Part shown: one piece after another, positions 1-8,475 of the stretch
Position numbering within the stretch: position 1 is the stretch's first letter
Layout: each line of letters opens with the position of its first letter
NCBI RefSeq assembly: GCF_025263265.1
Contig: NZ_CP079869.1
Span: forward strand, 744,001 to 808,000
Reading direction: 5' to 3'
Source: Mycobacterium sp. SMC-4
Lineage (GTDB): Bacteria; Actinomycetota; Actinomycetes; Mycobacteriales; Mycobacteriaceae
DNA length: 64,000 bases
Program-made: the position numbers and the translations under genes
The notes under the pieces: generated by a model
Databases searched by the model: none
Told to the model about the DNA's origin: nothing
What the model saw: the letters and a program-made list of their open reading frames with translations, nothing else

Positions 1-545
1 CGCTCAAGCTTGCGGATCGCCTCCAGCCGCGCAGCCGCTTCCGATAGTCCTTCACCAGGTCGCGTTGACACCGGAGTGAGGGATTGCACGAGTGCTGTGT
101 ATAGGGCCGGCAGCGTAATGACGGGTGGAAGTGGTTGCCGTGCAGCGGTGTCTGTGTGCCAATCGGTCGTATAGTAGGCGCCGAGCTTCGTCGATGCGGA
201 GGTTACCTGCTTGTGGGTTGCAGTCATGCGGGTACGTCCGTCACTGCTGGTGACCTCGAAGATGATCGGTGTCTGGACGGCTTTGTCGATCGCAGCGATC
301 ACGGGTTCGCTGACGTCGTCGCCTTTAGCGTCGATCTGGAAGACCTGAATCTCGGGGACCTGTTGGTCACCGGCGAGGTTAGTGGTGGACTCGGCGAGCT
401 TGTAGGCCCAGGTGATGCGTTGAACCTCGTTGACGAACTTCTCACGCAGTGCGCCAGATACTGTGCCGTGTTCGTAGAACTTGGTCTTGGGTACTTGGCG
501 GCCGAATTTGGCGGCGGCCGGCCAGCGGTAGAGGACGTCGGTCAC
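1..545 (-). CDS. DUF4391 domain protein, partial (3' end outside window)
   Basis: The protein reads from a GTG at 545 and stays open to base 1, about 181 residues, so the C-terminus is missing. Its start (LYRWP, then AAKFGRQVPKTKFYEHG and LREKFVNEVQRITWAYKLA) is what I remember as the DUF4391 signature. The family is known mainly as a companion of a PLD/SNF2 helicase and a DNA methyltransferase in restriction-like operons; its biochemical role is unknown. The GTG overlaps the helicase stop by 4 bases (GTGA), so the two genes are probably translationally coupled. A methyltransferase gene might follow beyond the left edge; that is inference. Confidence 0.85.
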   Translation of the reverse strand, partial: MTDVLYRWPAAAKFGRQVPKTKFYEHGTVSGALREKFVNEVQRITWAYKLAESTTNLAGDQQVPEIQVFQIDAKGDDVSEPVIAAIDKAVQTPIIFEVTSSDGRTRMTATHKQVTSASTKLGAYYTTDWHTDTAARQPLPPVITLPALYTALVQSLTPVSTRPGEGLSEAAARLEAIRKLE

Positions 546-3500
546 GTCGCTCCCTTGCTGGGATCGACGACAGCGATGAAGGCGATCAGTTCGAAGTCGT
601 CGAGACCGGCGATCGCTTGGGTTAGCGCTGTGGTGGCACCGCCGGTGAAGAGGCTGTCGATGTCACGTTCTTCGGTGACTTGGATCATCGAATGGATTGC
701 GGCGGTGAGCAGTTCTGAGTAGGTGCCCATTTCTGCGCCCTCGCGTGTGGTGTCGTTGAAGATGTGGGTGACGTCGGTAACCGGCTCGTCGTAGGGGCGA
801 CATCCCGTACGGATCAAGTCGAGCAGGTGTTTGGCCTCGGTGTGGTCGGCGATGATATTGCCCTCGTTGTCGAGGTATACGAGGTAGTGGGGGTGAAGGC
901 GATTGCCGCGGTTGATGTTGTCGTCGGCGTTGATGTTGCGGAGGGCGAAAAGCACGCCCGGAAGGAGACCTCTGGCTGGGTCGGCGGGAATCACTGCGTG
1001 TAGCCCCTTCGGGGCCGCGGCGAGGTCGCCGTATTCCTTGAGATAGCCGAGCAGGTCCATTCGAAAGTCATTGAGCCCGAGGTCGGTGATGGAAACACCG
1101 GTTCGGACGTCTTCCAGTTCGATCACTTCGTCCTGGAGCTTTCGGAGCTGCTCTTTGCGGAATAGTGCGTCACTGTCCTCAAGGGTGAGAACGTTATCGT
1201 CAGCGGTTCCGGCGAGATCGGCGATCACCATTCGGCTTTCGACGCGCTCCTTGAGATTGATGTACTCGTCCAGGGAGATGTCCGGCCAAAAGTTCACGAG
1301 TTGGATCTCGGCGTTGGTCGAACCGATGCGGTCGATCCGGCCGAATCGTTGGATGATCCTGACGGGGTTCCAATGGATGTCGTAGTTGACGAGGTAGTCG
1401 CAATCCTGAAGATTCTGGCCTTCACTGATCACGTCGGTACCGATCAACAGGTCCAGCTCGGCTGTCTCTTTGGGCATGGTGAGGTGACGTTGCTTGGATC
1501 GCGGCGAGAAGAGTGTCAGGGCCTGCTGGAAGTCATAGCCTGTACCCAAGGTCGTTTTCGCGGCGTGGGCACCACCGGTGACCAGTGCGGTCTGTATCCC
1601 GGCCCCACGAAATGATGGCGCGAGCTCGCGGTAGAGGTAGTCGGCTGTGTCGGCGAATGCGGAAAAGACCAGAGCCTTGCGATTCCCGGGGTTGAAAGGG
1701 TTTGCAGATTTGTCCTCGATGAGGCGTTTGAGCTTCTGGAGTTTCAGGTCGTGGGCCGGGGTGACCTTGTGCATCTCTTCTAGGAGTGCGCGTAAGGTCT
1801 CGCGGTCGTTAGCCAGGTCACGTTGCCAGGATTCCGTATCGATGTCGTTGAGGTCGATCTTGATCTTCTCTCCGAAGGAGAGGGCTTCGACGTTGGCGTC
1901 GTCTTCGTCGTCGACGTCCAGGTCGAGTCCGGCGAAGTCGACGTTAATCCCCGTGAGAGATCCGGTTCGCGAATCGAGTCGGTCGAGGGTGCGGTCAACT
2001 GCTGCTTCGATTTTGGAGAGGGTGAGACGGAACGCCTCCACGGAGCTTTCCAGGCGCTTGAGCAGGTTGACGGTCATGAGCTTCTTCAGGCCCTGCTCAC
2101 GTCCGCGTTGTCCGATGTTGGAGCGTGCAGTACCGCCCTTGACGTTGTACAGCTCTTCGTACTTGCTGATTCGGCTGGGGAAGACGTAGGCGAGCGGCGT
2201 GTATACCGCCAAGGTCAGCACCTGGAGCTGGGCGAAGATGTCATTGAAGGCTGGCACGTCGGGGAGATCGGAGAGCGGCTGCCTGATCGACTCGGGGTGG
2301 CGACGTTTGGGGAATGTGCCGATCTCGGTGGTGTCGTAGAACGCCTGGATGTGCTTGCGGGAACGGGCAATTGTGACCGCGTCGAGGAGTTCGAAGAAGT
2401 CGAAGTCGAGCATCTGTAGGATTCGGTCGGCGGTGCGTGTCTCGGGGGGAAGTTTGGACCACTCGTTGAACACGCGCTGTGCGTCGCTGAAGACCTTATC
2501 GACCGTGGTGGATAGGTTGAGCTGTTGAGCGAGGTTGTCGGATTCACCTTCGTAGGCGAGTTGGAGTTGGTTCTTGAGGTCGTTGAAGCGGTTGTTGACC
2601 GGGGTCGCCGACAGCATGAGGACTTTGGTTTTGACGCCTTCGCGGATGACTTGGCGCATGAGCCGTTGGTAGCGCGACTCCTTCTCTTCGGCGTAGTCGG
2701 CGTTGCGGAAGTTATGGGACTCGTCGATGACGACGAGATCGTAGTTACCCCAGTTGATTCGGTCGAGCCGCAATCCTAGAGATTCACCCTTGGTGCGGGA
2801 GAGGTCGGTGTGGGCAAGAACGTCGTAGTTGAAGCGGTCGCCGGCGAAGATGTTGGTGGTCAGGTTGGCGTTGTAGTTGGTCCAGTTTTCGGCGAGCTTT
2901 TTCGGCGCAAGGACGAGAACGGATTTGTTGCGCAGCTCGTAGTACTTGATGACCGCAAGCGCGGTGAACGTCTTGCCCAGGCCGACGCTGTCGGCGAGGA
3001 TGCAGCCGTTGTAGGTTTCCAACTTGTTGATGATTCCGGTTGCGGCGTCACGTTGGAAGTTGTAGAGGCTGTTCCAGACCTGTGTTTCTTGATACCCGGT
3101 GCGATCATTGGGCAGAACGTCCTCGCTGATGTCTTCGAGGAACTCAGAGAACAGGTTGTAGAGAACCACGAAGTAGATCCGGGCCGGCGAGTTCTCCGCG
3201 TACACGCTTGCGATGTGGTCGTGCACCGACTGGGTCACATCTTCAAGCTGATTCGGGTTGTTCCAGATCTGCTCGAAGAGCGCGACATACTGTGTCGCCA
3301 TTGGAGATTCGTCCAGTTTGGTGACGATGTTGGAGACTGCGTTTCCGCGTTCATAGCCGAGGTCAGCCGACGTGAATCCTTGGATTGGTTGGTAGGCAAC
3401 GCGGTCATCAATGACTGCGAACTGTTGCATCGGCGCTCCGGTCCGGTTGGAGCGGAATCGGACCTTGCGGCGCACCCAGTCTGCGCACTCCCGCGCGATA

Positions 3501-3811
3501 GCGCGTTGTGTCAGCTGGTTGCGCAACCTGATCTCGAATTGCGAACCGTAAAGCGAAGATTCCCCGTCTCGTGCCGTGGGGATGAAGAACTGGCGGCGTT
3601 CTTTCGGCAACTGATCGGTGGCGTCCGCAGCGACGAACGAGGGGGATGTGAAAACGAACTCGAGCTCTTCGATCCGTTCTAGCTCCTTGCGCAGCGCCTC
3701 GAACGCGAAGATCGAAAATGTCGATGCGGCGATCCGCAGTTTGGAGCCCGGCCGAACCTCACCTTTGAGGTCGTCTCCGAGCAGTTCGTTGACGTTGTCG
3801 ATGATGCGCAT
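542..3811 (-). CDS. SNF2-type DEAD/DEAH helicase with N-terminal PLD-like region
   Basis: This 1089-aa protein has an N-terminal region of about 190 residues of the PLD-like type found in restriction-associated helicases, but I see no clear HxK catalytic pair. Helicase motifs follow: Walker A GLGKT near residue 276, DESH near 358, SATP after that, and the C-terminal motif VI QRFGRIDRIG near 822. A long insertion (about 560-700) separates the two RecA lobes, as in SNF2 proteins. It is expected to be an ATP-driven DNA translocase in a restriction/defence complex. It starts 4 bases after the upstream HTH gene ends and overlaps the DUF4391 gene by 4 bases, so the three form one operon. Confidence 0.88.
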   Translation of the reverse strand: MRIIDNVNELLGDDLKGEVRPGSKLRIAASTFSIFAFEALRKELERIEELEFVFTSPSFVAADATDQLPKERRQFFIPTARDGESSLYGSQFEIRLRNQLTQRAIARECADWVRRKVRFRSNRTGAPMQQFAVIDDRVAYQPIQGFTSADLGYERGNAVSNIVTKLDESPMATQYVALFEQIWNNPNQLEDVTQSVHDHIASVYAENSPARIYFVVLYNLFSEFLEDISEDVLPNDRTGYQETQVWNSLYNFQRDAATGIINKLETYNGCILADSVGLGKTFTALAVIKYYELRNKSVLVLAPKKLAENWTNYNANLTTNIFAGDRFNYDVLAHTDLSRTKGESLGLRLDRINWGNYDLVVIDESHNFRNADYAEEKESRYQRLMRQVIREGVKTKVLMLSATPVNNRFNDLKNQLQLAYEGESDNLAQQLNLSTTVDKVFSDAQRVFNEWSKLPPETRTADRILQMLDFDFFELLDAVTIARSRKHIQAFYDTTEIGTFPKRRHPESIRQPLSDLPDVPAFNDIFAQLQVLTLAVYTPLAYVFPSRISKYEELYNVKGGTARSNIGQRGREQGLKKLMTVNLLKRLESSVEAFRLTLSKIEAAVDRTLDRLDSRTGSLTGINVDFAGLDLDVDDEDDANVEALSFGEKIKIDLNDIDTESWQRDLANDRETLRALLEEMHKVTPAHDLKLQKLKRLIEDKSANPFNPGNRKALVFSAFADTADYLYRELAPSFRGAGIQTALVTGGAHAAKTTLGTGYDFQQALTLFSPRSKQRHLTMPKETAELDLLIGTDVISEGQNLQDCDYLVNYDIHWNPVRIIQRFGRIDRIGSTNAEIQLVNFWPDISLDEYINLKERVESRMVIADLAGTADDNVLTLEDSDALFRKEQLRKLQDEVIELEDVRTGVSITDLGLNDFRMDLLGYLKEYGDLAAAPKGLHAVIPADPARGLLPGVLFALRNINADDNINRGNRLHPHYLVYLDNEGNIIADHTEAKHLLDLIRTGCRPYDEPVTDVTHIFNDTTREGAEMGTYSELLTAAIHSMIQVTEERDIDSLFTGGATTALTQAIAGLDDFELIAFIAVVDPSKGAT

Positions 3812-3814
3812 TGC

Positions 3815-4009
3815 TCAGCCCTCGCCAATGTCGTCGGTCGCCGCGCCCCCGCTCCGGACCCAGTCGTCGACCTCAGTGGATTGGAACTTCCACAGCCGGC
3901 CCACCTTGTGCGCCGGCATTCCTTTGTCGGCGATCCAGGTGTAAACGGTGTCCTTGGTGACGCCCAGGTGGGAAGCAATGTCGTCTGCCGACAGCCACGG
4001 CTCAGACAA
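3815..4009 (-). CDS. Small helix-turn-helix (excisionase/MerR-like) DNA-binding protein
   Basis: The 64-aa protein contains LSADDIASHLGVTKDTVYTW and KVGRLWKFQ, the typical winged-helix pattern of excisionase-family (HTH_17) proteins. I place the start at a TTG at 4009 because a GGGAGG Shine-Dalgarno sequence lies six bases upstream; in-frame starts up to 4069 would add a basic stretch that does not look like family sequence. It is the first gene of the helicase/DUF4391 operon and ends 4 bases before the helicase ATG. It probably regulates this operon or helps mobilise the neighbouring recombinase element; the two possibilities cannot be separated from sequence. Confidence 0.75.
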   Translation of the reverse strand: MSEPWLSADDIASHLGVTKDTVYTWIADKGMPAHKVGRLWKFQSTEVDDWVRSGGAATDDIGEG

Positions 4010-4067
4010 AAGGATCCTCCCGCTGCGTCGACATGGGTGCATGAACGGGCAGAGCCTAACTGACAGC

Positions 4068-4094
4068 AAACCGGTTTAACCGGGTTTCGACCCG
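4068..4094. repeat. Nested palindromes between the HTH operon and the recombinase element
   Basis: Three overlapping dyads occur together: AAACCGGTTT (4068-4077), CCGGTT-T-AACCGG (4071-4083) and CGGGT-TTCG-ACCCG (4081-4094), the last a hairpin with a TTCG loop. They lie upstream of the HTH/helicase operon and downstream of the last recombinase-element gene. They could be an operator for the HTH protein, recombinase arm sites or a terminator. The remainder of 4010-4184 shows no gene. Confidence 0.5.
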
Positions 4095-4184
4095 ATTATG
4101 CCGGTGACGCCAGATTTACCCTGGCCAGGGGGCGCGATTTGCCGAAGAGGGCACGGCCGTCGCACTGCGTGGCCGCGCGGTTGG

Positions 4185-4601
4185 TTACCAGCCGCGGCGT
4201 GGCTGGCGCTTTCGTATCGGCGTTACCGTGCCGTTCGGGGCCTCGCCACGGAACGCCTGGACTTGGGCGTGCAGCTCGGCGATGACAGTCACGGCGGCCT
4301 TGTTCCGGTGTTCGAGATCGGCGTTGTGGCCGCGAAGCGTCGCGATCGTCTGCCGGAGTTTGGTGACCGTTTCCTCCAGCTCGATGATCTTGGAATCCCG
4401 CGGTGCGGAATGTCCGTCGACGGCGGTTTCCCAGTCGGCGATCACGGCGGTGGCACGGTTCATGGTTGCGCGGCTGACGCCGGCTTCGGTGTGCAGATTG
4501 GCCTTGGTGAGGCGACCGTCGGTTCGTCTGGCCTTGCCTGCGAGGAGGCGTTCCATCGCGTCCCGAAGTTTCTGCTCTGTTGCCGGACCGACAGCGGTCA
4601 C
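4185..4601 (-). CDS. TnpC-like accessory protein of recombinase element (DUF6262-like)
   Basis: This 138-aa protein has an N-terminal helical part (ATEQKLRDAMERLLAG, LTKANLHTEAGVSRATMNRA, resembling a helix-turn-helix) followed by a coiled coil (about 70-115). Length, layout and position as the last gene after tyrosine recombinases match the TnpC protein of Tn554-type transposons, which assists transposition. Its ATG overlaps the stop of the preceding recombinase by 4 bases, so the genes are co-translated. Assignment to DUF6262 is from memory of the family and not from a search. Confidence 0.7.
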   Translation of the reverse strand: MTAVGPATEQKLRDAMERLLAGKARRTDGRLTKANLHTEAGVSRATMNRATAVIADWETAVDGHSAPRDSKIIELEETVTKLRQTIATLRGHNADLEHRNKAAVTVIAELHAQVQAFRGEAPNGTVTPIRKRQPRRGW

Positions 4602-6658
4602 TTCGGCTCCTGTCGGGTGATCTTCTGGATATCGGCGAGCTGCGCTTCGAGACGTTCGCGGTGCACCGCTGCCATCTTCGTGTCCTTGAGCTTGTCGACA
4701 AGGTCGGATTCTTCGTGCAACCAGACGGGGAGGTGCTTGTTGGTGATGACCGAGTTACGGCAAGTAGAGGGCTGGCACATGCTGGGTATGGGGCCGCCTG
4801 CTCGGATCGCTGCGGACGCGCCGTCGAGGCAGAGCGCCTTGTCGGGGTCACCGAGACAATGATTGAGGCTCCCCAGTCGGATGGTGGCGAATTCGTCGCG
4901 CAGCAGGTTGCGGAGCATGCGGTCATTGCCCACCGCCACGGTGTTGGCCCTTTCTGATACGGCATCTAGGCCGTTGATGAAAGCTCTGGCACCGGGGCCG
5001 CGGATCGACTTTTCGCCGCGAGCATGGTTAGCCCAGTCCGCGACAATCTCCCCAGCTGCGGCTTCTTTGCCCTGGTGGTCGAATTCTTTGGCCCATTCGG
5101 GGGTGGGTGATCCGTATCCGGAGGTAGTGACGTTGGCCAAAGCCCGAACGGCGTTGTGTTTCAGGGTGATTCCTAGGGCTATTTCCCCGTCTGGTTCATT
5201 GGCGGTAATCACGGCCATGGTCCGGCGGAACATGTGCGGTGACAGGGGCGTCGTGGGAATCGGCTCGAGCCCGGTCGTGGCGGTGTTGGCGTTCACCCAT
5301 GCAACGAAGCCGTTGATCTGTTCGTGCTGGTCGAATCCGGCCAACTGGCGGTCAGTGCCGTTGCGTACGCTTCCGAAGAGCCGGTCTGGTTTGATTGCGA
5401 TCTCCTCGGCGATCTTCAAGGCCTCGATTACAGGACTGCTAACCCACCAGAGTTCGCGCTTGCCGGCGCCCTGTTGACCTTTATGCAGCATGCTCTCTAC
5501 AGCGGGTGCGCCATAGTACGTTCTCAGAGATCCGCTGGCGATACCTTGAATTTCGCTGTCGCGCATCATCGTCATGATGCCGACGAAGATGTAGGCCGCG
5601 TTGCGGAGTTGGGTGACCTCCTTGCATACGGTGCTGTGGTCGAACCCTTCGATCCATGGGCCGCGAGTGCCGTCGCTCCGTTCGACCTCTTTCGGTTGCA
5701 GGTCGCAGACGCCGAGCTGCGTCGGAAGGCCGTGTTCCATGGCGTCGATGACTCGCTGTCGTCGAGGCATTCCGTAGGGTCCGTTGAAGACGGCACCGCT
5801 GCGTCTTCCAAACACCTTTAGGCTCAGTGCAATCCAGTTGGGTTGGCCGCGTAGGCCCTTACCCCAGTCCTGGATATGCAAGGGTATGACGGCATGCGGC
5901 GAGTTGAGCCAGGCGTCGAGTGCACTGTCTTGGGCGCCAATCCGGAATGCTCTACCCGTTCGCGGTAGAGACTCCAGAAGATCCAACTGTCGCCGGGCAG
6001 TGAGAATGTCCTCGGAGAACACACTCAGATAGGTCCAACAGGCACGGACAAGTGGCCAGAACGTCGTCGGGGGGATCACTGGCGTTTGGATGGTGCTCGA
6101 TTGTCGACCTTCCATCGCAGGGAGTACCACATCAAGCGCACCGTTGGGGAGAACCGATCCGTAAGTCACGAACGCTTTGAGGAGATCTCGCGCAGCGAAT
6201 GGAGCGGTCCGAGCCCTGGTGCGTTCAACCTCTGCCAGATATTTCTTGCAGTCCGCCGATGTCCACTGAGACAGGTCATTTGGCATTCCTTGTTGCGATG
6301 CCCACGTCGCAAATGCCTTCAACTCGGCGAGAGTCATCTGGATCGTCTTCAGTTTTCGCGGCCGGTTCGAACGGTATATACCGGCAGCGCGAAGGGCGCA
6401 GTGGGTCGGCTGAAGCATCGCCATCGCGAGGGTCTTCGCAGTAAGCCGCCAATCATCGGGGATGTCGTCGAATCGCAGCTGTGCCCGGTACGGCGCCAGG
6501 TTGGGCGCCAGACCACCGGCGATGAGGTCCCATCGAGGGAAGTCGCCGAATTTCGGATCCGGCCCATCCGCAACACGGCGACTCTCCGGCAGGACTGATT
6601 CATCCGCCGCGAACACCACCCCCTGTTCCGGCGCGGCCACGCTCTGACTGCGGGTCAC
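4598..6658 (-). CDS. Tyrosine recombinase (third of trio)
   Basis: The 686-aa protein carries recognisable tyrosine-recombinase motifs: an Arg in MMRDSEI, PHMFRRTMA (H-x2-R), LKHNAVRALAN and a Tyr in SGYG. After the catalytic part comes a cysteine-containing tail (HCLGDPDKALC and MCQPSTC), probably a metal-binding module. It starts with GTG overlapping the previous recombinase's stop by 4 bases. Large recombinases of this sort act with partners in Tn554-like or recombinase-in-trio elements. The N-terminal 250 residues should contain the arm/core-binding domains. The core residues look intact, so activity is plausible. Confidence 0.82.
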   Translation of the reverse strand: MTRSQSVAAPEQGVVFAADESVLPESRRVADGPDPKFGDFPRWDLIAGGLAPNLAPYRAQLRFDDIPDDWRLTAKTLAMAMLQPTHCALRAAGIYRSNRPRKLKTIQMTLAELKAFATWASQQGMPNDLSQWTSADCKKYLAEVERTRARTAPFAARDLLKAFVTYGSVLPNGALDVVLPAMEGRQSSTIQTPVIPPTTFWPLVRACWTYLSVFSEDILTARRQLDLLESLPRTGRAFRIGAQDSALDAWLNSPHAVIPLHIQDWGKGLRGQPNWIALSLKVFGRRSGAVFNGPYGMPRRQRVIDAMEHGLPTQLGVCDLQPKEVERSDGTRGPWIEGFDHSTVCKEVTQLRNAAYIFVGIMTMMRDSEIQGIASGSLRTYYGAPAVESMLHKGQQGAGKRELWWVSSPVIEALKIAEEIAIKPDRLFGSVRNGTDRQLAGFDQHEQINGFVAWVNANTATTGLEPIPTTPLSPHMFRRTMAVITANEPDGEIALGITLKHNAVRALANVTTSGYGSPTPEWAKEFDHQGKEAAAGEIVADWANHARGEKSIRGPGARAFINGLDAVSERANTVAVGNDRMLRNLLRDEFATIRLGSLNHCLGDPDKALCLDGASAAIRAGGPIPSMCQPSTCRNSVITNKHLPVWLHEESDLVDKLKDTKMAAVHRERLEAQLADIQKITRQEPK

Positions 6659-8475
6659 TGTTCAGCCCGCTGACCCAGTGGCCGGTGCAGTTGCGCTTTA
6701 CCCCGCGCTGATTCGACTATCTTCGAGTCGAATCTGTCGATGATCGCCCTCACGTTCAGTGTCTGTTGCCCATAGACTTCGCTATAAACCATCGGTGGAA
6801 GGTCTTTTTCGAGCGATTGCAGCACTTCGTTATAGGCGAGCAGTCGTGGCAGGTGCTCAGGGAAGACGACGGCATTGCGGCACTGCAGGCACATCGATGG
6901 CGAAGCGTGACACAGAGTTCCCTGCTGAGTGAAGGGGCCTTCGTAAGGATCGATGCATGCGGAGACGGTGAGTTGTTGTTCGACTGGCGTCTCGGAGGCA
7001 ACCTGCCTGGCCAGCTCAACAAGTTTCTGATCACCGTCGCCTGTTTCGGCGATGTCCTCGGCCGTCGCTGTGACCAGAGCCGGACCAGCCATCGCGTTCT
7101 GAAGCACCTTCTGCTGCACGCGGATCGCGGTCTGGGCAGAGATCGTTCGCACGGTGGTCGACTGTGCGTAGTGCTGGCGGAAGACCTCGATTGTGTGATC
7201 GTCACCGGCGGCGCCGCTGAGGGTGCCCAGCAGCGCAGCCCGCGCACTTTTCACGGTCTTTCGCAGCCTCCGCATGTCGTGAGGTTCGCTGATCGCAAGC
7301 CCGCGGCGTTGAACGATCTTGCCCAGCGAGATGATCGCTGGTGAGAATGTGTGGGCGCGGATCAACCAGTTCGGGTATTCGCCGTTGCGCCGGTTCGAGC
7401 ATTTCGCTGCGGTGGTCCAGAATGCGGATTCCTCGGGCGTCAATGCGTGAGCGTGCCGCATAGCGTTGGCAGCGCGGCGAAGGAGGTCTCCAGCGGTCCA
7501 TCCCCACGGGTGAGCTTCTGAGGATCGCAAAGTGTGCCATCGAACTCGGTGTGCGCGAGCTTTCACGGCTTTGACCCTCACGGAATCGCTGGCGAACTTG
7601 ATGTCGGCCCGAGTCAAGTCAGCGGACTCTTCAGGGGACCATCCAGTCTGCAGGTGCAGCAGGATTCTGACCGCAAGAAGGAATTCTGGATCAGGAACGA
7701 GGAAGGCACCGACGGCCGACACGAGCGGAGGCTTGTTGATTCGCGCAGGATCACGGTACAAGCCGGACAGCTGATCGACCTCGGTCGGATCCAGCTGGCG
7801 CTTGCCGCCAGCAATGAGATGAGTACTGAACGACTCGTCAAACGGCAGCCACCGTAAGGCCCACACGACGTTCTCTAGCCGATCCCATCCGAAGCGGCGT
7901 GGGTCTCGACCCATCGCCAGTAGGCGGTCACCGTGGGCCAGACGGTCCTCGGTATCGCGAACAATCTGTCGACACGCTGTTTCCAGTTGTTGGCGTTCGG
8001 CATTGCTGAACTCATCGAGCGGTGCGGCAATGAGTGGGCGCCCGTCCAGGACAGGGCTATCGGCCCAGTCAGCGATCACGCCGTTCGTGAGGTTGTTGGT
8101 CTGGATGAAGTGCGAGACGGCGATGCGGACGTCGTAGCCCATCATTTTGGGCTGCTTGCTCTCGGGCGGGTACTTCGCGACCATGGCGGCTTCCCAGTCG
8201 TGCAGCCGATTCGCAACCTCCGGGCCATCGCTGTGCAGGGTCAGGAATCGGTCGGACTCCTCGGTGAGGAATCTTCCGACCGCGCGAATCGAGGTCGCCC
8301 TCCCCGACACCGTGGACGCCGACAATTGGAACTCGACGGAGCTTTCTCTCCAGCCTTGCGCCAACTCACGAATGAGGGTGGCGGCGACGTATTCCGTTGG
8401 ATCGATGCTGCAGCTTTTCAACGTGGAGGAGTCCGGGAAGGTCACCGTGTGGGGTTGAATGTCAGGCGGATTCAT
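6655..8475 (-). CDS. Tyrosine recombinase-like protein, degenerate catalytic site (second of trio)
   Basis: About 606 aa from the ATG at 8475; longer in-frame starts would extend further into the upstream gene. It resembles large TnpB-type recombinases: the box I region reads LLHLQTGWSPEESADL, where the usual catalytic Arg is absent, followed by MRRLRKTVKSARAALLG and VFRQHYAQST. Near the C-terminus a four-cysteine cluster (C..FTQQGTLC.....MCLQC) suggests a zinc module. It overlaps the upstream recombinase gene by 14 bases and the next by 4. The missing Arg suggests a structural or directionality role within a multi-recombinase synapse and not independent cleavage; this is inference. Confidence 0.78.
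   Translation of the reverse strand: MNPPDIQPHTVTFPDSSTLKSCSIDPTEYVAATLIRELAQGWRESSVEFQLSASTVSGRATSIRAVGRFLTEESDRFLTLHSDGPEVANRLHDWEAAMVAKYPPESKQPKMMGYDVRIAVSHFIQTNNLTNGVIADWADSPVLDGRPLIAAPLDEFSNAERQQLETACRQIVRDTEDRLAHGDRLLAMGRDPRRFGWDRLENVVWALRWLPFDESFSTHLIAGGKRQLDPTEVDQLSGLYRDPARINKPPLVSAVGAFLVPDPEFLLAVRILLHLQTGWSPEESADLTRADIKFASDSVRVKAVKARAHRVRWHTLRSSEAHPWGWTAGDLLRRAANAMRHAHALTPEESAFWTTAAKCSNRRNGEYPNWLIRAHTFSPAIISLGKIVQRRGLAISEPHDMRRLRKTVKSARAALLGTLSGAAGDDHTIEVFRQHYAQSTTVRTISAQTAIRVQQKVLQNAMAGPALVTATAEDIAETGDGDQKLVELARQVASETPVEQQLTVSACIDPYEGPFTQQGTLCHASPSMCLQCRNAVVFPEHLPRLLAYNEVLQSLEKDLPPMVYSEVYGQQTLNVRAIIDRFDSKIVESARGKAQLHRPLGQRAEQ

Noticed and set aside
135..722. Plus-strand open frame of 195 codons
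   Set aside because: It is antisense to the DUF4391 and helicase genes, which show clear family sequence on the minus strand; no recognisable protein features on the plus strand.
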